Assembly: GCA_024364805.1 (NCBI GenBank)
Contig: CM044527.1
Span: forward strand, 39,038,990-39,074,798
Source of the DNA: Euprymna scolopes
Taxonomy: Eukaryota; Mollusca; Cephalopoda; Sepiida; Sepiolidae
Direction: 5' to 3'
DNA: 35,809 nucleotides
Shown here: in pieces, positions 1 through 9,888 of the stretch
Numbering within the stretch: the first letter of the stretch is position 1
Layout: the number at the start of each line of letters is the position of its first letter
Translations under genes and position numbers: made by a program
Notes under the pieces: model-generated
Told to the model about the DNA's origin: nothing
Seen by the model: only the letters and a program-made list of their open reading frames with translations
Databases searched by the model: none

Positions 1-394
1 GATGGGGATCAGAGCGTTGATGATGTAAAGATAGAACAATAAAAGAATAACCAAAACAATACACATATGCTGTTGCTACATCTGGGGAGGTGCCACCCAG
101 AGATCTCTTTTTAATTTTGTTAAAGGCATATGGAGTATGACAACAAAAACATTATGAACAATACAACAGTCAAGATGAAGAAAACAGTCTGTAACATGTA
201 AATTATATATATATATATAATCTGTGGACAGTCTGACCACCCTTGCTTGCATCTTGTCTATCAAAAACATTGTTGTCATGGAAACCAGCTTGCATGTAAT
301 AAAATTCACACTCCTTTCCACAATCCAACCATATTGAGTACAAATAAACGTCAGTCTTTGCTTAACTTGTAGACAGTTTAAATCATGAAACTAT
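1..394. other. AT-rich DNA, no gene seen
   Basis: I see no coding similarity here. A short (AT)n tract lies near 207-220. The open frames on the minus strand are short and have no recognisable motif. The missing last KIF3B exon was looked for and not found. Confidence 0.6.
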
Positions 395-605
395 GTTTTG
401 TTATCGGTTTCAATTCTAGCTGATGGCTTTCAGATCATTTTTTTCCTTTTGAAATCATGACTATATATTAGATACAATATAATATGGAATAATTGACTCT
501 ATAATAATACGCAACATGCGTAAATTAAAATTTCATATTTAAGCGTATATTATGACTGGGCAATGCCAGGCGCTCCTACTAGTATATATATATATATATA
601 CTGAG
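395..605 (-). repeat. CTAG/CCGG-ended dispersed repeat, fragment
   Basis: Read on the minus strand the element begins ACTAGTAGGAGCGCCTGGCA at 583, followed by TTGCCC, then ATACGCTTAAATATG. The same order is seen at 9588-9725, 20600-21105 and 33585-34085. Inward lies the shared stretch GCCATCAGCTAGAATTGAAA. An (AT)n tract abuts the CTAG end. Only the 5' end is present. Family unknown to me; non-autonomous. Confidence 0.6.
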
Positions 606-660
606 GTTCGAATCCTAGAACTGTCAAGCTACACTGATGAGCAGTAGTACCGTGAAATAA
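597..660 (+). repeat. tRNA-derived SINE fragment
   Basis: GGTTCGAATCC near 604 is a perfect tRNA B box. It is followed by AGCTACACTGATGAGC, which resembles the body of the SINE at 21786. The A box is missing, so this is a fragment abutting the (AT)n tract. Confidence 0.45.
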
Positions 661-775
661 TAAATAATATTTGCTTATGTCCGAAAAATATGGTTTATTT
701 TTCTAAGGAAAAATATTTTCCAGATCTCCATGGTTGGAAACGCTAATAACCATATTCAATAATCGTTAAAAAATT

Positions 776-777
<2 letters not shown>

Positions 778-811
<34 letters not shown>
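778..811. repeat. (AT)n microsatellite
   Basis: About 32 bases of pure AT alternation, likely polymorphic in length. The region around it from 660 to 1227 has no coding similarity. Purine-rich stretches near 900-1020 are not recognised. Confidence 0.9.
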
Positions 812-814
<3 letters not shown>

Positions 815-1227
815 GGACAACGAGTATGAAATGAAAAAACTATATATTGTTAGATATAGAATGGATCATTTATTGAATAATGGAATACAGGCAAAATTTG
901 GGGGATAGAAGAGACTCTTTATGCCAGGGCATTTCGAAGCCTATTGCTTCTCATCAGAAGAGTAGAGAAGATGCTAGGAAGCATGGGGGAGATGCGGCGT
1001 CTAGCGTAAGGTTCATTAGGGACAAAAAAGATTAAGAAGAATTATAGAATGTTGGGGGAAGCTTTATTGAATTCTTAATAAATAAGGAAAAGCTTATTAT
1101 ATATAGTATGATATATAAGAATATTGATAGAATTCAGATGAAAAATCCTGATAGATATTACTTGAAGTAATACTTTCAAAGTGATCCTAGCCAAAAAGGA
1201 AAAGCTCAATATTTAAGAATAGAGCAA

Positions 1228-2572
1228 TATATAAGTTTGGTGGTTAAATTTTAAATTCTGAAAAAACAACATATAGACACATATTCGAATTAAGAATTTA
1301 TTGTTTGACAAAAGGAATATATAGAAGGGGTTATGTTAATTTTCTTAATCCATGGATTTTCAATAATGGCTCACATCATCAGAGGAAATGAAATGCGGTT
1401 AGCAAAATGTCCAGCTATGAATGGACACTTATTTTGCTTTTCAGCACAATTATTGAAAATAGTTTTTTGAGTGGTTGTTGATAATTATATGGAAAAAATT
1501 ATATGAAAAGAGAAGTTGATACAACCTGGGCAGTCCATTATCGGAATGAGTACAATGTCCTTCGGGGTTATAAATCCAGGTGGGCAGAAAATAGGTCCAG
1601 GGGAGAAGGTGATATTCCCATATAGCAAAAGCGTATTGCTCATTATTGATTTTTCGAAAGGTATACGGGGCAGCCGTATTCATCGGTGCGTTGAGTGTGT
1701 GTTGGTTGATGTAGTCCAAAAGCTTTCTCGGTGTTGACAAAGTGTATCAGATGTTGGGTGGATATACCATTCCACTGTAATTATCCCCATGAGTAATAGA
1801 ATTTGAGCATTGAATTATGTATGCAATCGACCTCGAAATCAATAGTATGGATAGAAAAATAGCAAAATAATCCGAGAGATGATATTCAGAACAGTGCGTT
1901 GGACGATTAGCTTCTGGTGTGAGTCCCGGTAGAAAGATAGTTCACTTTCTTGTTGATAGTGGGTGAGGGAAGCCTTTTAGATGAGGGAAAGAGGAGAGTG
2001 GGATGAAGTAGAGAGGGTAAAGAGAGAGGAGGGAGGGTTAAAATTGGACGAGCATACAGGTGCTTAATGGAATTTTTTCAGGTGGGGAGGATTTGTATTT
2101 TAGTATTCTTTAAAAGGGTTGACCTCTTGATTTTAAGTTCAAATGAGAAATGGATATTCTTGTGATTTTCAATGGGAGTGTGCGTGATATGGGGTGGGTG
2201 TGCTGTTTTTGCTGTGCGGATGGGTGTTTAGGCATAACACTTATGTAGATGCTTATTTGCTGTATGTATACGATGGTATGCATATGCGGGTGTGACTTGC
2301 ATGCTTGCACATCATTATAGCGACCACTCAAAAAACTATTTTCAATAATTGTGCTGGAAAGCAAAATAAGTGTCCTTTCACAGCTGAACATTTTGCTAAC
2401 TGCATTTCATTTCCTCTGATGATATGAGCCATTTTTGAAAATCCATGGATTAAGGAAATAAACATAACCCCTTCTATATATTCCTTTTGTCGAACAATAA
2501 ATTCTTAATTCGAATATATGTGTCTATATGTTGTTTTTTCAGAATTTAAAATTTAACCTCCAAACTTATATA
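1228..2572. mobile_element. DNA element with 250-bp terminal inverted repeats
   Basis: The left arm (1228-1476) and right arm (2322-2572) are reverse complements over about 250 bases with only a scatter of differences. Both outer ends read TATATAAGTTTGG, continue through ATATAGAAGGGGTTATGTT, and end at AGTTTTTTGAGTGGT. The 845-base interior has no convincing transposase; its open frames are short and a GA-rich strand-biased tract lies at 1980-2040. TA-rich DNA on both outer sides would fit a TA or TATA target. It is best read as a non-autonomous foldback-type or long-TIR DNA transposon. Superfamily not assigned. Confidence 0.85.
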
Positions 2573-4059
2573 TATATATGTTACTAACAGAAAGATTGGA
2601 CGTTGCTCAAGATTGAATGAAGATTATTACTACATAGTCTTTCACTATGCTCATAACGTAATATTATTTACTGTTTCTAATACACTCTTCCTCCCATTGC
2701 ACCGTGTAATATAGTCGGAAGAAGATGAAATGTAGGCAAATTCTCTAAATTATGGTCTCATACATATGCTTTAAATTTCATAAAAATCAGATATATGTAT
2801 TTCAAGTTTTTAGAGGCCTCCGTCTGGATGGGTCTTTTAGAGGTGGGGGCACATAGAGAATAATTTTGGAAAATTTGGGAAACTAGTGGAGCCTATCAAT
2901 ATCGTGCGAATAACATAGTACAACAATACCTAATGAAAATTGGCTAATCAGAATAAAAGTTTGATTTATCAGCTATTTCGGTCCAACTTTTAAAATTTCA
3001 CAAGATTATTTTATGTGTTAGATTGAAATTATTTCATCTGTTGCGTTTACTTTCTGCCAAACCTAAAATGAATTCATTATAATATCCAAGAGGATGTGGA
3101 ATGTTTTTCCTCTTGTATAAACTACAGTAGAAGCATGGATGCTTTAAATTGCAGAAAGATTGACCAGTCAAGGAAAACTTGGAAGCAAGTTTGACAAAAC
3201 CGCATGGTGGAATTTCAAACATGGGAACAAGTGACGTATTTAATGTTGCTTGTTCAAGGAACAGAAGAACGTAACAAATTTCATTTTACATTTATTTTTA
3301 ATCAAAAAAATAACATGCACAGGTGTTTGTACCGTCAGAGCACATTTTTGTACGTACAAAAAAAAAAAAATGAGAAGGTTAAGAAAAGTTGACGGAACAA
3401 AAGAAGATCAATAGAAAATATGCATTCAAAATTGAAAAAAAAAAAAAAAATTAATATTAGTTTGGAAAACGCAAAACTCATTCTGTTGAGGGAATTAAAA
3501 GATGATGCCGATTAGGTGGAAAAAAAATGGTTTCACTGCACAAAGTTACCTGATTTTCTTTTTGATTTTGGTTCGACGCTTTTTAAAAAATGGTTTGACT
3601 TTTTTTTTTTTATTGTATTATTATAGCCACCATTTTGCTTTTTGGATTTAGATGGCAAATACAATAAAGAAAAACGACGCAATAATAACCAACGTCATAA
3701 ACACCTTTGGCGTACTGAAACAGAAATGGGGTAGAAACAGATAATAGATTGATCAATGCAGGTATTTTATATATTAGAGTAGCTGTTTCTTTAAAAGATG
3801 ACGAAGAGAAATATATTATTTTTGAAAAAAAAAAAAAAAAGAAACAAACATTGCTAAAAAATTTCTTTTTTTTTTTAATCATTAAACTTTTTATATCACA
3901 ATAAAATGTTCTTTAAACAATGAACTATTTATATCAAGCCCATCAAAAGTAGCCTTACTATAATGGTTGTGTACTTTACATCAAGCGACCACAAACAATT
4001 CTCAGTTTTTATATAATGATAAAATGTGTCAATCTGCGTTTATATGACTACAACTAGAG
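2573..4059. other. AT-rich DNA with homopolymer runs, no gene seen
   Basis: This stretch holds several A or T runs of 11-16 (near 3360, 3437, 3602, 3825, 3869) and no recognisable protein similarity. Short open frames on both strands are compositional. The part from about 3890 may belong to the repeat duplicated at 4060 and 4893. Confidence 0.55.
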
Positions 4060-4425
4060 TTTAGATCTAATTAGTATTGTATCTAACAAATATTTTATTC
4101 TAACTAGCCAATTTTTATTTATTATCACCATTATTATTGCATCATGTTCTATAAAATAATACTTCGCTTTAGTTTCTTTTTAAAAATACTTATTACGGCT
4201 CTGAAGATTGGTAAGATGGAAACAATAATACTTCATGTTTTTTTCTCATGTGTTGATCGATTTATAATAAAATTAAAAAAATTTTTTTTTTTCCCAATAT
4301 TTAATGCAAGTTTGTCTTTAAACATGTGCAAAACTGCATTTGTATGTGTTCAATACACAGACACTGCTAGTTTTTAACAAATTTCAACAGTGACCATACT
4401 GTCAATCATGTAGTCTTAGTCACTG
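4060..4425 (+). repeat. Duplicated segment, first copy
   Basis: Similar order of blocks appears at 4893-4980 plus 5378-5700. Shared blocks include TTGTATCTAACAAAT-like, ACTTCGCTTTAGTTTCTTTT, TTGGTAAGATGGAAACAATA and CCAATATTTAATAC. This copy is uninterrupted where the second copy carries a SINE. Identity is moderate, so the duplication is old. Confidence 0.65.
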
Positions 4426-4429
4426 ATTT

Positions 4430-4892
4430 TTTTTTTTTTTTTCTTTTTTTTTTTTTTACTCATGTTCACCCCTTACAAAGCATATCGCCACTTGGACGTA
4501 AGGGGCTACTATTTGAGGCCATGTCTAGGAAAGATTAACAAGATATTTATGTTACATTTAAACTTCTGCATATCAGTACAGCCAGGGAAGCAGGCAGCAG
4601 AAAGGGAATTCCAAAGTCTAGCTGTTTGAGGGAAGAAATTATTAGAATAGAAAGCTTTCCGACATTTAGGGACATCAACAGTGAGATCTTATTGCTAAGT
4701 GGGTTTGTCAGGGATGTGTACTTCGAGGGGGTACAAGTAAAACGAGTTCATCAGAACACATTCCATTAAAATATTTGTAAAACAGGCACAGTGATGCAAC
4801 ATTGCGGTGATGGGACAGGGGCTGGAGCTTAGTTGATAAAGTGGGGTCGATGCTGAAACAAAAGAATTTTGTTTCCAAACAAAATCACAATT
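4430..4892 (-). mobile_element. Jockey-type LINE, 3' end, with poly(A)
   Basis: On the minus strand the sequence encodes LSSSPCPITAMLHHCACFTN in one frame and, shifted, CLFYKYFNG, the residues seen at the same place in the copies at 23176 and 31025. The 3' end reads GGGGTGAAC and runs into a 30-base A-rich tail (T-run 4427-4458 on the plus strand), the same terminus as the other copies. It is strongly 5'-truncated, with several stops and frame shifts. It abuts the second unit of the 4060/4893 duplication. Confidence 0.75.
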
Positions 4893-5700
4893 CAAGTTTA
4901 AACCTAAATACCATTGTATCTGATAAATTGATACTTTATTTTGCTTAGCTAATTTATTATTTATATTAATTTATTTATTGCAGACTAATATTCTCATCTT
5001 TCTTAGTTGTTGTTTTCACAAGGCTTCGGCCAACTATTCCTCTGGCCTTCGTCAGGTGGTAACCGCGACGGATAGGAACTCCAAATCTCCTAACTTCATT
5101 CTCAGCAATTACTGCCATCCGTAGTTGTTGTCATCTCACCACGTTTTTGGCCAAGTAAGCCTTTGGCTGGCTTTTGGGTATGTTTAAAACCACTATCTTC
5201 AGACAACTCTCACCTGGAACCATAGAGATTCAACATCTCTATCCACTGCGCCACGGGCCCCAAAGGGCGATCAAGGTTGGACTTTTTGGTCTTATAAATC
5301 TATGTTTATTTATAATCTGATCTTCCATGGTCGGGTCCGTACCAAATGGTACATATATTATTTTAATTGGAATATTAAAATTATTATTATTATTATTATT
5401 GTACCATGTTCTTTGAAATGAAATATATATAACTACTTCGCTTTAGTTTCTTTTTAAAAATACTCATTCCACCATGAAAATTGGTAAAATGGAAACAATA
5501 ATATTAAATCATACTTTTCTATTTTGCTTCTTTTTTATAATTGTTTAATCGATTTATAGTGTATTCTGTTTTTCCATTAAATAAAGAAAACATTTATTTT
5601 TCCAATATTTAATACTTTTTTATAAACGTGTGAATCTACGTTTGCATGCATTCATTTCACGCACAGTGATTGTCTGCTCATTGTTTTGATCCAAATTCAG
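4893..5700 (+). repeat. Duplicated segment, second copy, split by a SINE
   Basis: 4893-4980 matches 4060-4125 and 5378-5700 matches 4130-4420. The interruption is the reversed tRNA-SINE at 4985-5300 plus a short flank with a TTA microsatellite. The interrupted and uninterrupted copies form a filled and empty pair. Confidence 0.6.
4985..5300 (-). mobile_element. tRNA-derived SINE (family 1), reversed
   Basis: Read on the minus strand it contains GGGGCCCGTGGCGCAGTGGA, a tRNA A box, then GGTTCCAGGTGAG in the B-box position, then a body with GAAGATAGTGGTTTTAAAC and CTGACGAAGGCCAGAGGAAT, ending in AAAACAACAACTAAGAAAG. The same order is found in the plus-strand copy at 7300-7619. Both copies carry the same 35-base stretch upstream of the tRNA-like part (GTCCAACCTTGATCGCC), so the element starts before the tRNA head. 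Confidence 0.8.
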
Positions 5701-6235
5701 CACTTGATTCTGACACTGGTCAAAGTGTTGATTGAAACATAGTCTACAGTGCCCCCTGTTATATCAAAGAACCTGCTGATAATTTTATATGCCTGGCCTT
5801 TCTGCTTGTGCAATGATAATGGCTTGAATTACAGTTTAAAATGAAAAAGTCTAGTTTCATGCTTCAATTGTTCTCTAAACAGAAACATTCATTTCAAATG
5901 CACCCCTATCATATCAAAGAATCTACTGTTAATTTTATATGCTGAGCTTTTCTGCTTGTGTGGTAATAAAACTTCTCAAATGCACTTGTAATGTTAGATT
6001 GTATTAGGTGTTAATTTTGATCAAAATTGCCTGCTCTTTCTTTCATTGGATGTTTTCGATTATCAATATTTAACAAAAACGTTACAATACAAAACATATC
6101 TAAGAACACTGCCAGGCACAAAGTACTTTCATGTAAAATTTAGTAAAAATCAGCCCAGCCGTTTTTAGATCCATAGGGAACAAACTCACACACAAATTTC
6201 TTTTATATGATAGATAGATAGATAGATAGATCGCT
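5700..6235 (+). repeat. Dispersed repeat with 147-base internal units, RTE-like 3' end
   Basis: The block ATATCAAAGAACCTGCTG near 5760 recurs near 5907 with the same following text, giving two units of about 147 bases. The end reads AGCCCAGCCGTTTTTAGATC, then ACTCACACACAAATTTCTTT and a GATA run (6210-6233). Such ends are common on RTE-type LINEs and their non-autonomous partners in molluscs, and resemble the ends at 20600 and 35500 in this window. No coding sequence. Confidence 0.55.
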
Positions 6236-6254
6236 AGATAAGCATTTCTGTCGG

Positions 6255-6420
6255 GATGTGGCTGAAAGAACAAGAACAATCTGCCATCTTGAACTAAATA
6301 AATGGTTCAGTTCGAGATTCAGTGAGAATTCAAAAGTTTGACAAAAAAAAAAAAAAAAAAAAAATGCATCTGGGAAAGGTCAAAGGTTACACCGGCAAAA
6401 ACATTTAAAAAAAATTAAAT
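6255..6420 (+). repeat. SINE family 3 body fragment
   Basis: The order AATCTGCC, TAAATAAATGGTTCAGTTCG, AGATTCAGTGAG and then GGTCAAAGGTTACACC is shared with 11304-11470, and in part with 24480-24550 and 35535-35605. The tRNA head is missing. A 21-base A run interrupts it. It faces an inverted copy at 6467-6562. Confidence 0.6.
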
Positions 6421-6466
6421 CAAGACGAGAAAAAAAAAAAGTAATGGCTTCATTTTTTTTTTCAAA

Positions 6467-6562
6467 ATGTTTTGGTTGGTGTAACTTTTGACCTTCTTTG
6501 GGTGCAATTTATTTTTAATTTGGGAATCATTTTATCAAACTTTTGAATCCTTACTGAATCTT
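6467..6562 (-). repeat. Inverted copy of the SINE family 3 body
   Basis: Reverse complement of 6310-6400: TGTTTTGGTTGGTGTAAC, GACCTTCTTTGGGTGCA, then CAAACTTTTGAATCC and TTACTGAATC. The two arms are separated by about 65 bases and could form a long imperfect hairpin. Confidence 0.7.
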
Positions 6563-6768
6563 AAACAGATTATACAGATGAGAAAAAAAGTAATAGAAAT
6601 AATTCAAATTATCGAGCCTCATCTTAAAAATTTTGGAACAGATAAAAGTAATAGTTTTTCTATTTTGTCATAATTTATGTCAAGCATTATTTTTTATAAT
6701 TAGTCCAAATAAAGTCCAGCATAAATTTGCAATTGCAACGATTATATAATTATATAAACAAGTGAAAA

Positions 6769-7112
6769 GGTCGGTGTGTTGTTTTTGTTTTACGGCATAT
6801 CAACCCTTTTCGGGTCATTTAATGCTGAATTCAAAGATTTTGAAGAAAATTTTTTTTAATAGAATATATTTGTTGTTTTCACGTCAGTTTCTATCTAACC
6901 CATAGTTGGGACCCTAACAGGTGCTACCACTCCGGGTCAGAGTGGACCTGGGAGCAATGGTAATTAAAGGGTGGCTCCACACTCCCCAAAGCTCTAAAGT
7001 TGGGGCCTCACCACTGGATATAGTTTAAGGTCATATCCAGGACCCCCATTGAGCAACTTTTACCCTCTACAGGGGGGCAGTCGGCGTATTCTAATGCCCC
7101 ACCGACAGGGCC
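6769..7112 (-). mobile_element. 344-bp SINE-like element (family 2), with 13-bp target duplication
   Basis: The element is flanked by the direct repeat AAACAAGTGAAAA (6756-6768 and 7113-7125). A second copy lies at 18409-18754 with its own 11-base duplication. On the minus strand it starts GGCCCTGTCGGTGGGGCATT and ends with a short AAAACAA-type tail, which points to retroposition in minus orientation. The start resembles a degenerate tRNA A-box region, but the B box is unclear. Conserved interior blocks include CACTCTGACCCGGAGTGG and GTTAGGGTCCCAACTATGGG. No coding capacity. Confidence 0.88.
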
Positions 7113-7299
7113 AAACAAGTGAAAACAATTTATGCAGTAATAATCTATGATATAAAGAACATGTGTATTATTTATTCTATTTATTCTTTATATATGTTTT
7201 GAACGCACAAATTAAGAAGCTTCATCTCAAAGAATTAAAAAAGAAACATTTGGTAAGAATCCAACAATGGAAGACCAGGTAAGAACACAAAATTGAATT

Positions 7300-7574
7300 T
7301 AAAAGACCATAAAATCCAACCTTGATTGCCTTTTAGGGCCCATGGCACAGCGGATAGAGGCGTTGAGTCTCTACGGTTCCGGGTGAGCATTGCCTGGAGA
7401 TAGTGGTTTCAATATTATCCAAAATAGGTCAGAAGATTAGTTGGCTGAAACATGGTGAGACAACAACTATGAAAGCCAGTAATTACTGGGGATAAGTTAT
7501 CACCTGAAGAAGGCCAGAGGATGAGTTGGCTGAAACATGGTGAAGCAACAACAACTATATGAGGATAACAACCA

Positions 7575-7619
<45 letters not shown>
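7300..7619 (+). mobile_element. tRNA-derived SINE (family 1) with a 44-base poly(A) tail
   Basis: A tRNA-like head at 7336-7405 has TGGCACAGCGGA as A box and GGTTCCGGGTGAG near the B box. It is preceded by the conserved leader ATCCAACCTTGATTGCC. The body has GAAGAAGGCCAGAGGATGAG and ends CAACAACAACTATATGAGG, followed by an uninterrupted run of 44 A (7576-7619). It matches the reversed copy at 4985-5300. The body segment with GGCTGAAACATGGTGA occurs twice within it. The intact tail suggests a fairly recent insertion. Confidence 0.85.
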
Positions 7620-7621
<2 letters not shown>

Positions 7622-7624
7622 ATT

Positions 7625-7925
7625 CTTCGATCCTATTTTCCAGTCAGATTATGTATTAAAGGGAAGTAACTGATTTGTTTTTATCAAGGAATTAATTCCC
7701 TTATGTTGATACATTCCTTGAGGAATCTATAAAAATGAATAGTCTGTGTGCATGCCCAGAGATAGTAATAGGCTGGTTGAAAAAGAAAGAGAGGGGATGA
7801 GGAGAGTGTTGGAGAAGAGAGAGAAGATGGAGAGAGAAATGAAGAACTAGATAGAGAGAAGTTTTAATAAAAATATGTTACACTTTTGCTTTGGGCAATG
7901 CTGAATAACCCTGCTAGTAAATATA
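7625..7925 (+). repeat. Dispersed repeat, possible solo LTR fossil
   Basis: The stretch TTTTCCAGTCAGATTATGTA, then AATTAATTCCCTTATG and GGAATCTATAAAAATGA, recurs in reverse at about 15590-15400. A TATAAAA-like promoter followed by an AG-rich tract would fit a long terminal repeat, but no internal coding part and no partner LTR are seen. Degraded, old, classification uncertain. Confidence 0.35.
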
Positions 7926-8870
7926 TATTAAAAAAAAAAAATGTTTTTCAATAAAAATGATTAAACTTACCTTTCTTTTGGTAATTTATCTTTTTTCTTT
8001 GCTTTCAACTTGTTCAAAGCAGGGCTTAAAGATAAAAGAAATAATTAAAATTAGCCGGAGTGGCAAAACAAGGATTTTTATTAACTTAGCTGCATACAAA
8101 CTGATAACTAAAATACAAAAGGTCCTGGTTTTACAATATTAACAGTTGAAAAAAAGGGGAGGGGTTGATATGCCATGGAGACAAATGTTGAAATTCAGAC
8201 CAGTGGAAAAGAAAGGAAAGAAAAGGGCAGAAAGAGAAAGGGAAGAAAAGGGATTGAAACTGTTAATTGCTTATAGAAATCATAAAAACCCTGGACTGAT
8301 AGCAGAATATCGTATTTCTTCCCCAAGTGGCCTTGTTGCTTATTCGGATCGATTAAATAAAAAGGATGAGAAATATTGATTAGTAATAAATTTGGTTTTT
8401 GAGGATTTTGGGAATGGAATTTGGCCATAAATTGACTTTCCCAAATTCGGTAGTAAAATCAATTTTCAAGGATCTGTGACAGTCAAATAACGGCTCTTGT
8501 TTAGGCAAGGTGGTCTTGTTACAAAAGCTGTGTTCAGATAACCCGTGACTGATATTGATACAAGAATAAAACAATAGCGGATCGTTATTCAGACATCAAT
8601 TATTGACAGAATGGGATACCGATTGACTGACCGATCGGCACTAAGCAAATTCTTAAACAAGTAAAGGTGAATTGTTTATCAAGGAAGCTGAAAGAACCAC
8701 CCACATATGCATTGCAGTGATGATTAATTAAAATAGCTGCTGATAAAAAATTAAATGATGAATTATGATTTTGAGGACCAGCCCAAAAGGAGAGTGTGAT
8801 ACTATAAAGTGGCCCTGGGGTGGATTTGAGCCACTAAGTGCTAAGGGATGGGGGAATAGACAAAGGAAGA
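7926..8870. other. No gene recognised
   Basis: A purine-rich stretch at 8200-8255 gives a Lys/Arg/Glu-rich frame that is compositional. No similarity to known proteins and no second copy in the window. Confidence 0.5.
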
Positions 8871-9050
8871 GGAAATAGCTTAGAATAAACAAAGAAATCG
8901 GAAATATCCTACAATCAACAATAGATAGGAAATAGCTTAGAATAAACAAAGAAATCAGAAATATCCTACAATCAACAATAGATAGGAAATAGCTTAGAAT
9001 AAACAAAGAAATCGGAAATATCCTACAATCAACAATAGATAGGAAATAGC
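8871..9050. repeat. 57-bp tandem repeat, 3.2 copies
   Basis: Units begin GGAAATAGCTTAGAATAAAC at 8871, 8928 and 8985, with a partial fourth at 9042. The three units differ by about one base (CGG versus CAG). Because 57 is 19 codons, the minus strand shows an open frame with a repeated FILSYFLSIVDCRIF motif. This is a by-product of the period, not evidence of a protein. Confidence 0.95.
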
Positions 9051-9587
9051 AAACAATAACAATAGAACCTAAACAGGGAAGGGCAGCTTCCGGTAGCCAG
9101 GGTGGGGTGGGTGACCTGAGAGACCAAGACAGAGGAGACAGGCAGTTGAGATCTAGATGCGCTAGACGACGGATGGGAGTTGATAACGACTACAGTTGAA
9201 CAGTTATAGAGTTGACTGTGAAATAGAGTCGTAGACAATTTTAGAGTTGACTGTGAAACAGAGATAGACGAATGTAACATCAATAGGACGGGGAGAAGAC
9301 ACACACACACTCACAAGTCCAACAGTCAATTTATATGTGAACATTGGCGTTTGTGCTTTTCCTTTCTTTGTTCATATTTGTACTTTTGTGAAACCACGCG
9401 TGTGTCCCCACTGACAGTCGCCAGCGAGAAAATAACGATCCGGCCATGAACGAAAAATCCACGGTACACGACGTTGGGAGTTGGCGATCTGACGAGGGAC
9501 CCACACTTGGGGTTACAAGAGGAGAAACCTATTAAAGGTCCATTGGCCACTCATAGTCTGATAATTGTTAAACATTTTGCACATTCA
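9051..9587. other. GC-richer single-copy patch, unassigned
   Basis: Composition is more even than the surroundings. A duplicated AGAGTTGACTGTGAAA lies near 9200 and 9243, and an (AC)n tract at 9300-9310. Short frames on the minus strand have no recognisable domain. An old retroelement remnant is possible but not supported. Confidence 0.35.
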
Positions 9588-9725
9588 TGCTATGGTTTTG
9601 GTTTTGATTCTAGCTGATGGCACCTAAATACTTTTTTTTTTACTTTTGAAATCATGACTTTATAATAATATGTACGAAATTTGGACAAATTAAAATATCA
9701 TATTTAAGCGTATTTTACGAGCTTG
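9588..9725 (-). repeat. CTAG/CCGG-ended dispersed repeat, fragment
   Basis: The blocks TTTTGATTCTAGCTGATGGC, TTTTGAAATCATGACTT and TCATATTTAAGCGTATTTTA match 395-560, 20900-21090 and 33900-34070. Its CTAG end is missing and is replaced by the snapback repeat that follows. Confidence 0.6.
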
Positions 9726-9729
9726 TCAT

Positions 9730-9885
9730 AAGAAAGAAATCAAGACTGCAAATTAAAATTTACAAGGAAATTTATTGTTCAACAGAATACTCCAAAAACA
9801 ATTTTCAAGAAATCCTTATTCTGTTGGACGATAGATAGATTTCCTTGTAAATTTTAATTAACAGTCTTAATTTCTTTTCCTTTAT
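9730..9885. repeat. Snapback (foldback) repeat, arms about 60 bases
   Basis: The left arm 9730-9793 and right arm 9823-9885 are near-perfect reverse complements. Both contain AATTAAAATTTACAAGGAAA and CAACAGAATA, with a loop of about 28 bases (CTCCAAAAACAATTTTCAAG and a few more). It looks like a MITE-type hairpin and lies exactly between two divergent CTAG-ended repeats. Confidence 0.85.
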
Positions 9886-9888
9886 ATA

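Noticed and set aside
1450-1740. Transposase inside the long-TIR element
   Set aside because: The frame begins within the inverted repeat, is under 100 codons and shows no catalytic motif.
4144-4377. Cys/Phe-rich small protein
   Set aside because: Lies in a duplicated noncoding segment whose other copy does not keep the frame.
8195-8428. Small gene on either strand of the purine-rich tract
   Set aside because: Both frames owe their openness to a strong purine bias; no motif or second support.
9326-9550. Last exon of KIF3B
   Set aside because: A Lys/Arg-rich frame occurs on the minus strand, but there is no SRGLVPK-like end, no matching phase and no good acceptor.
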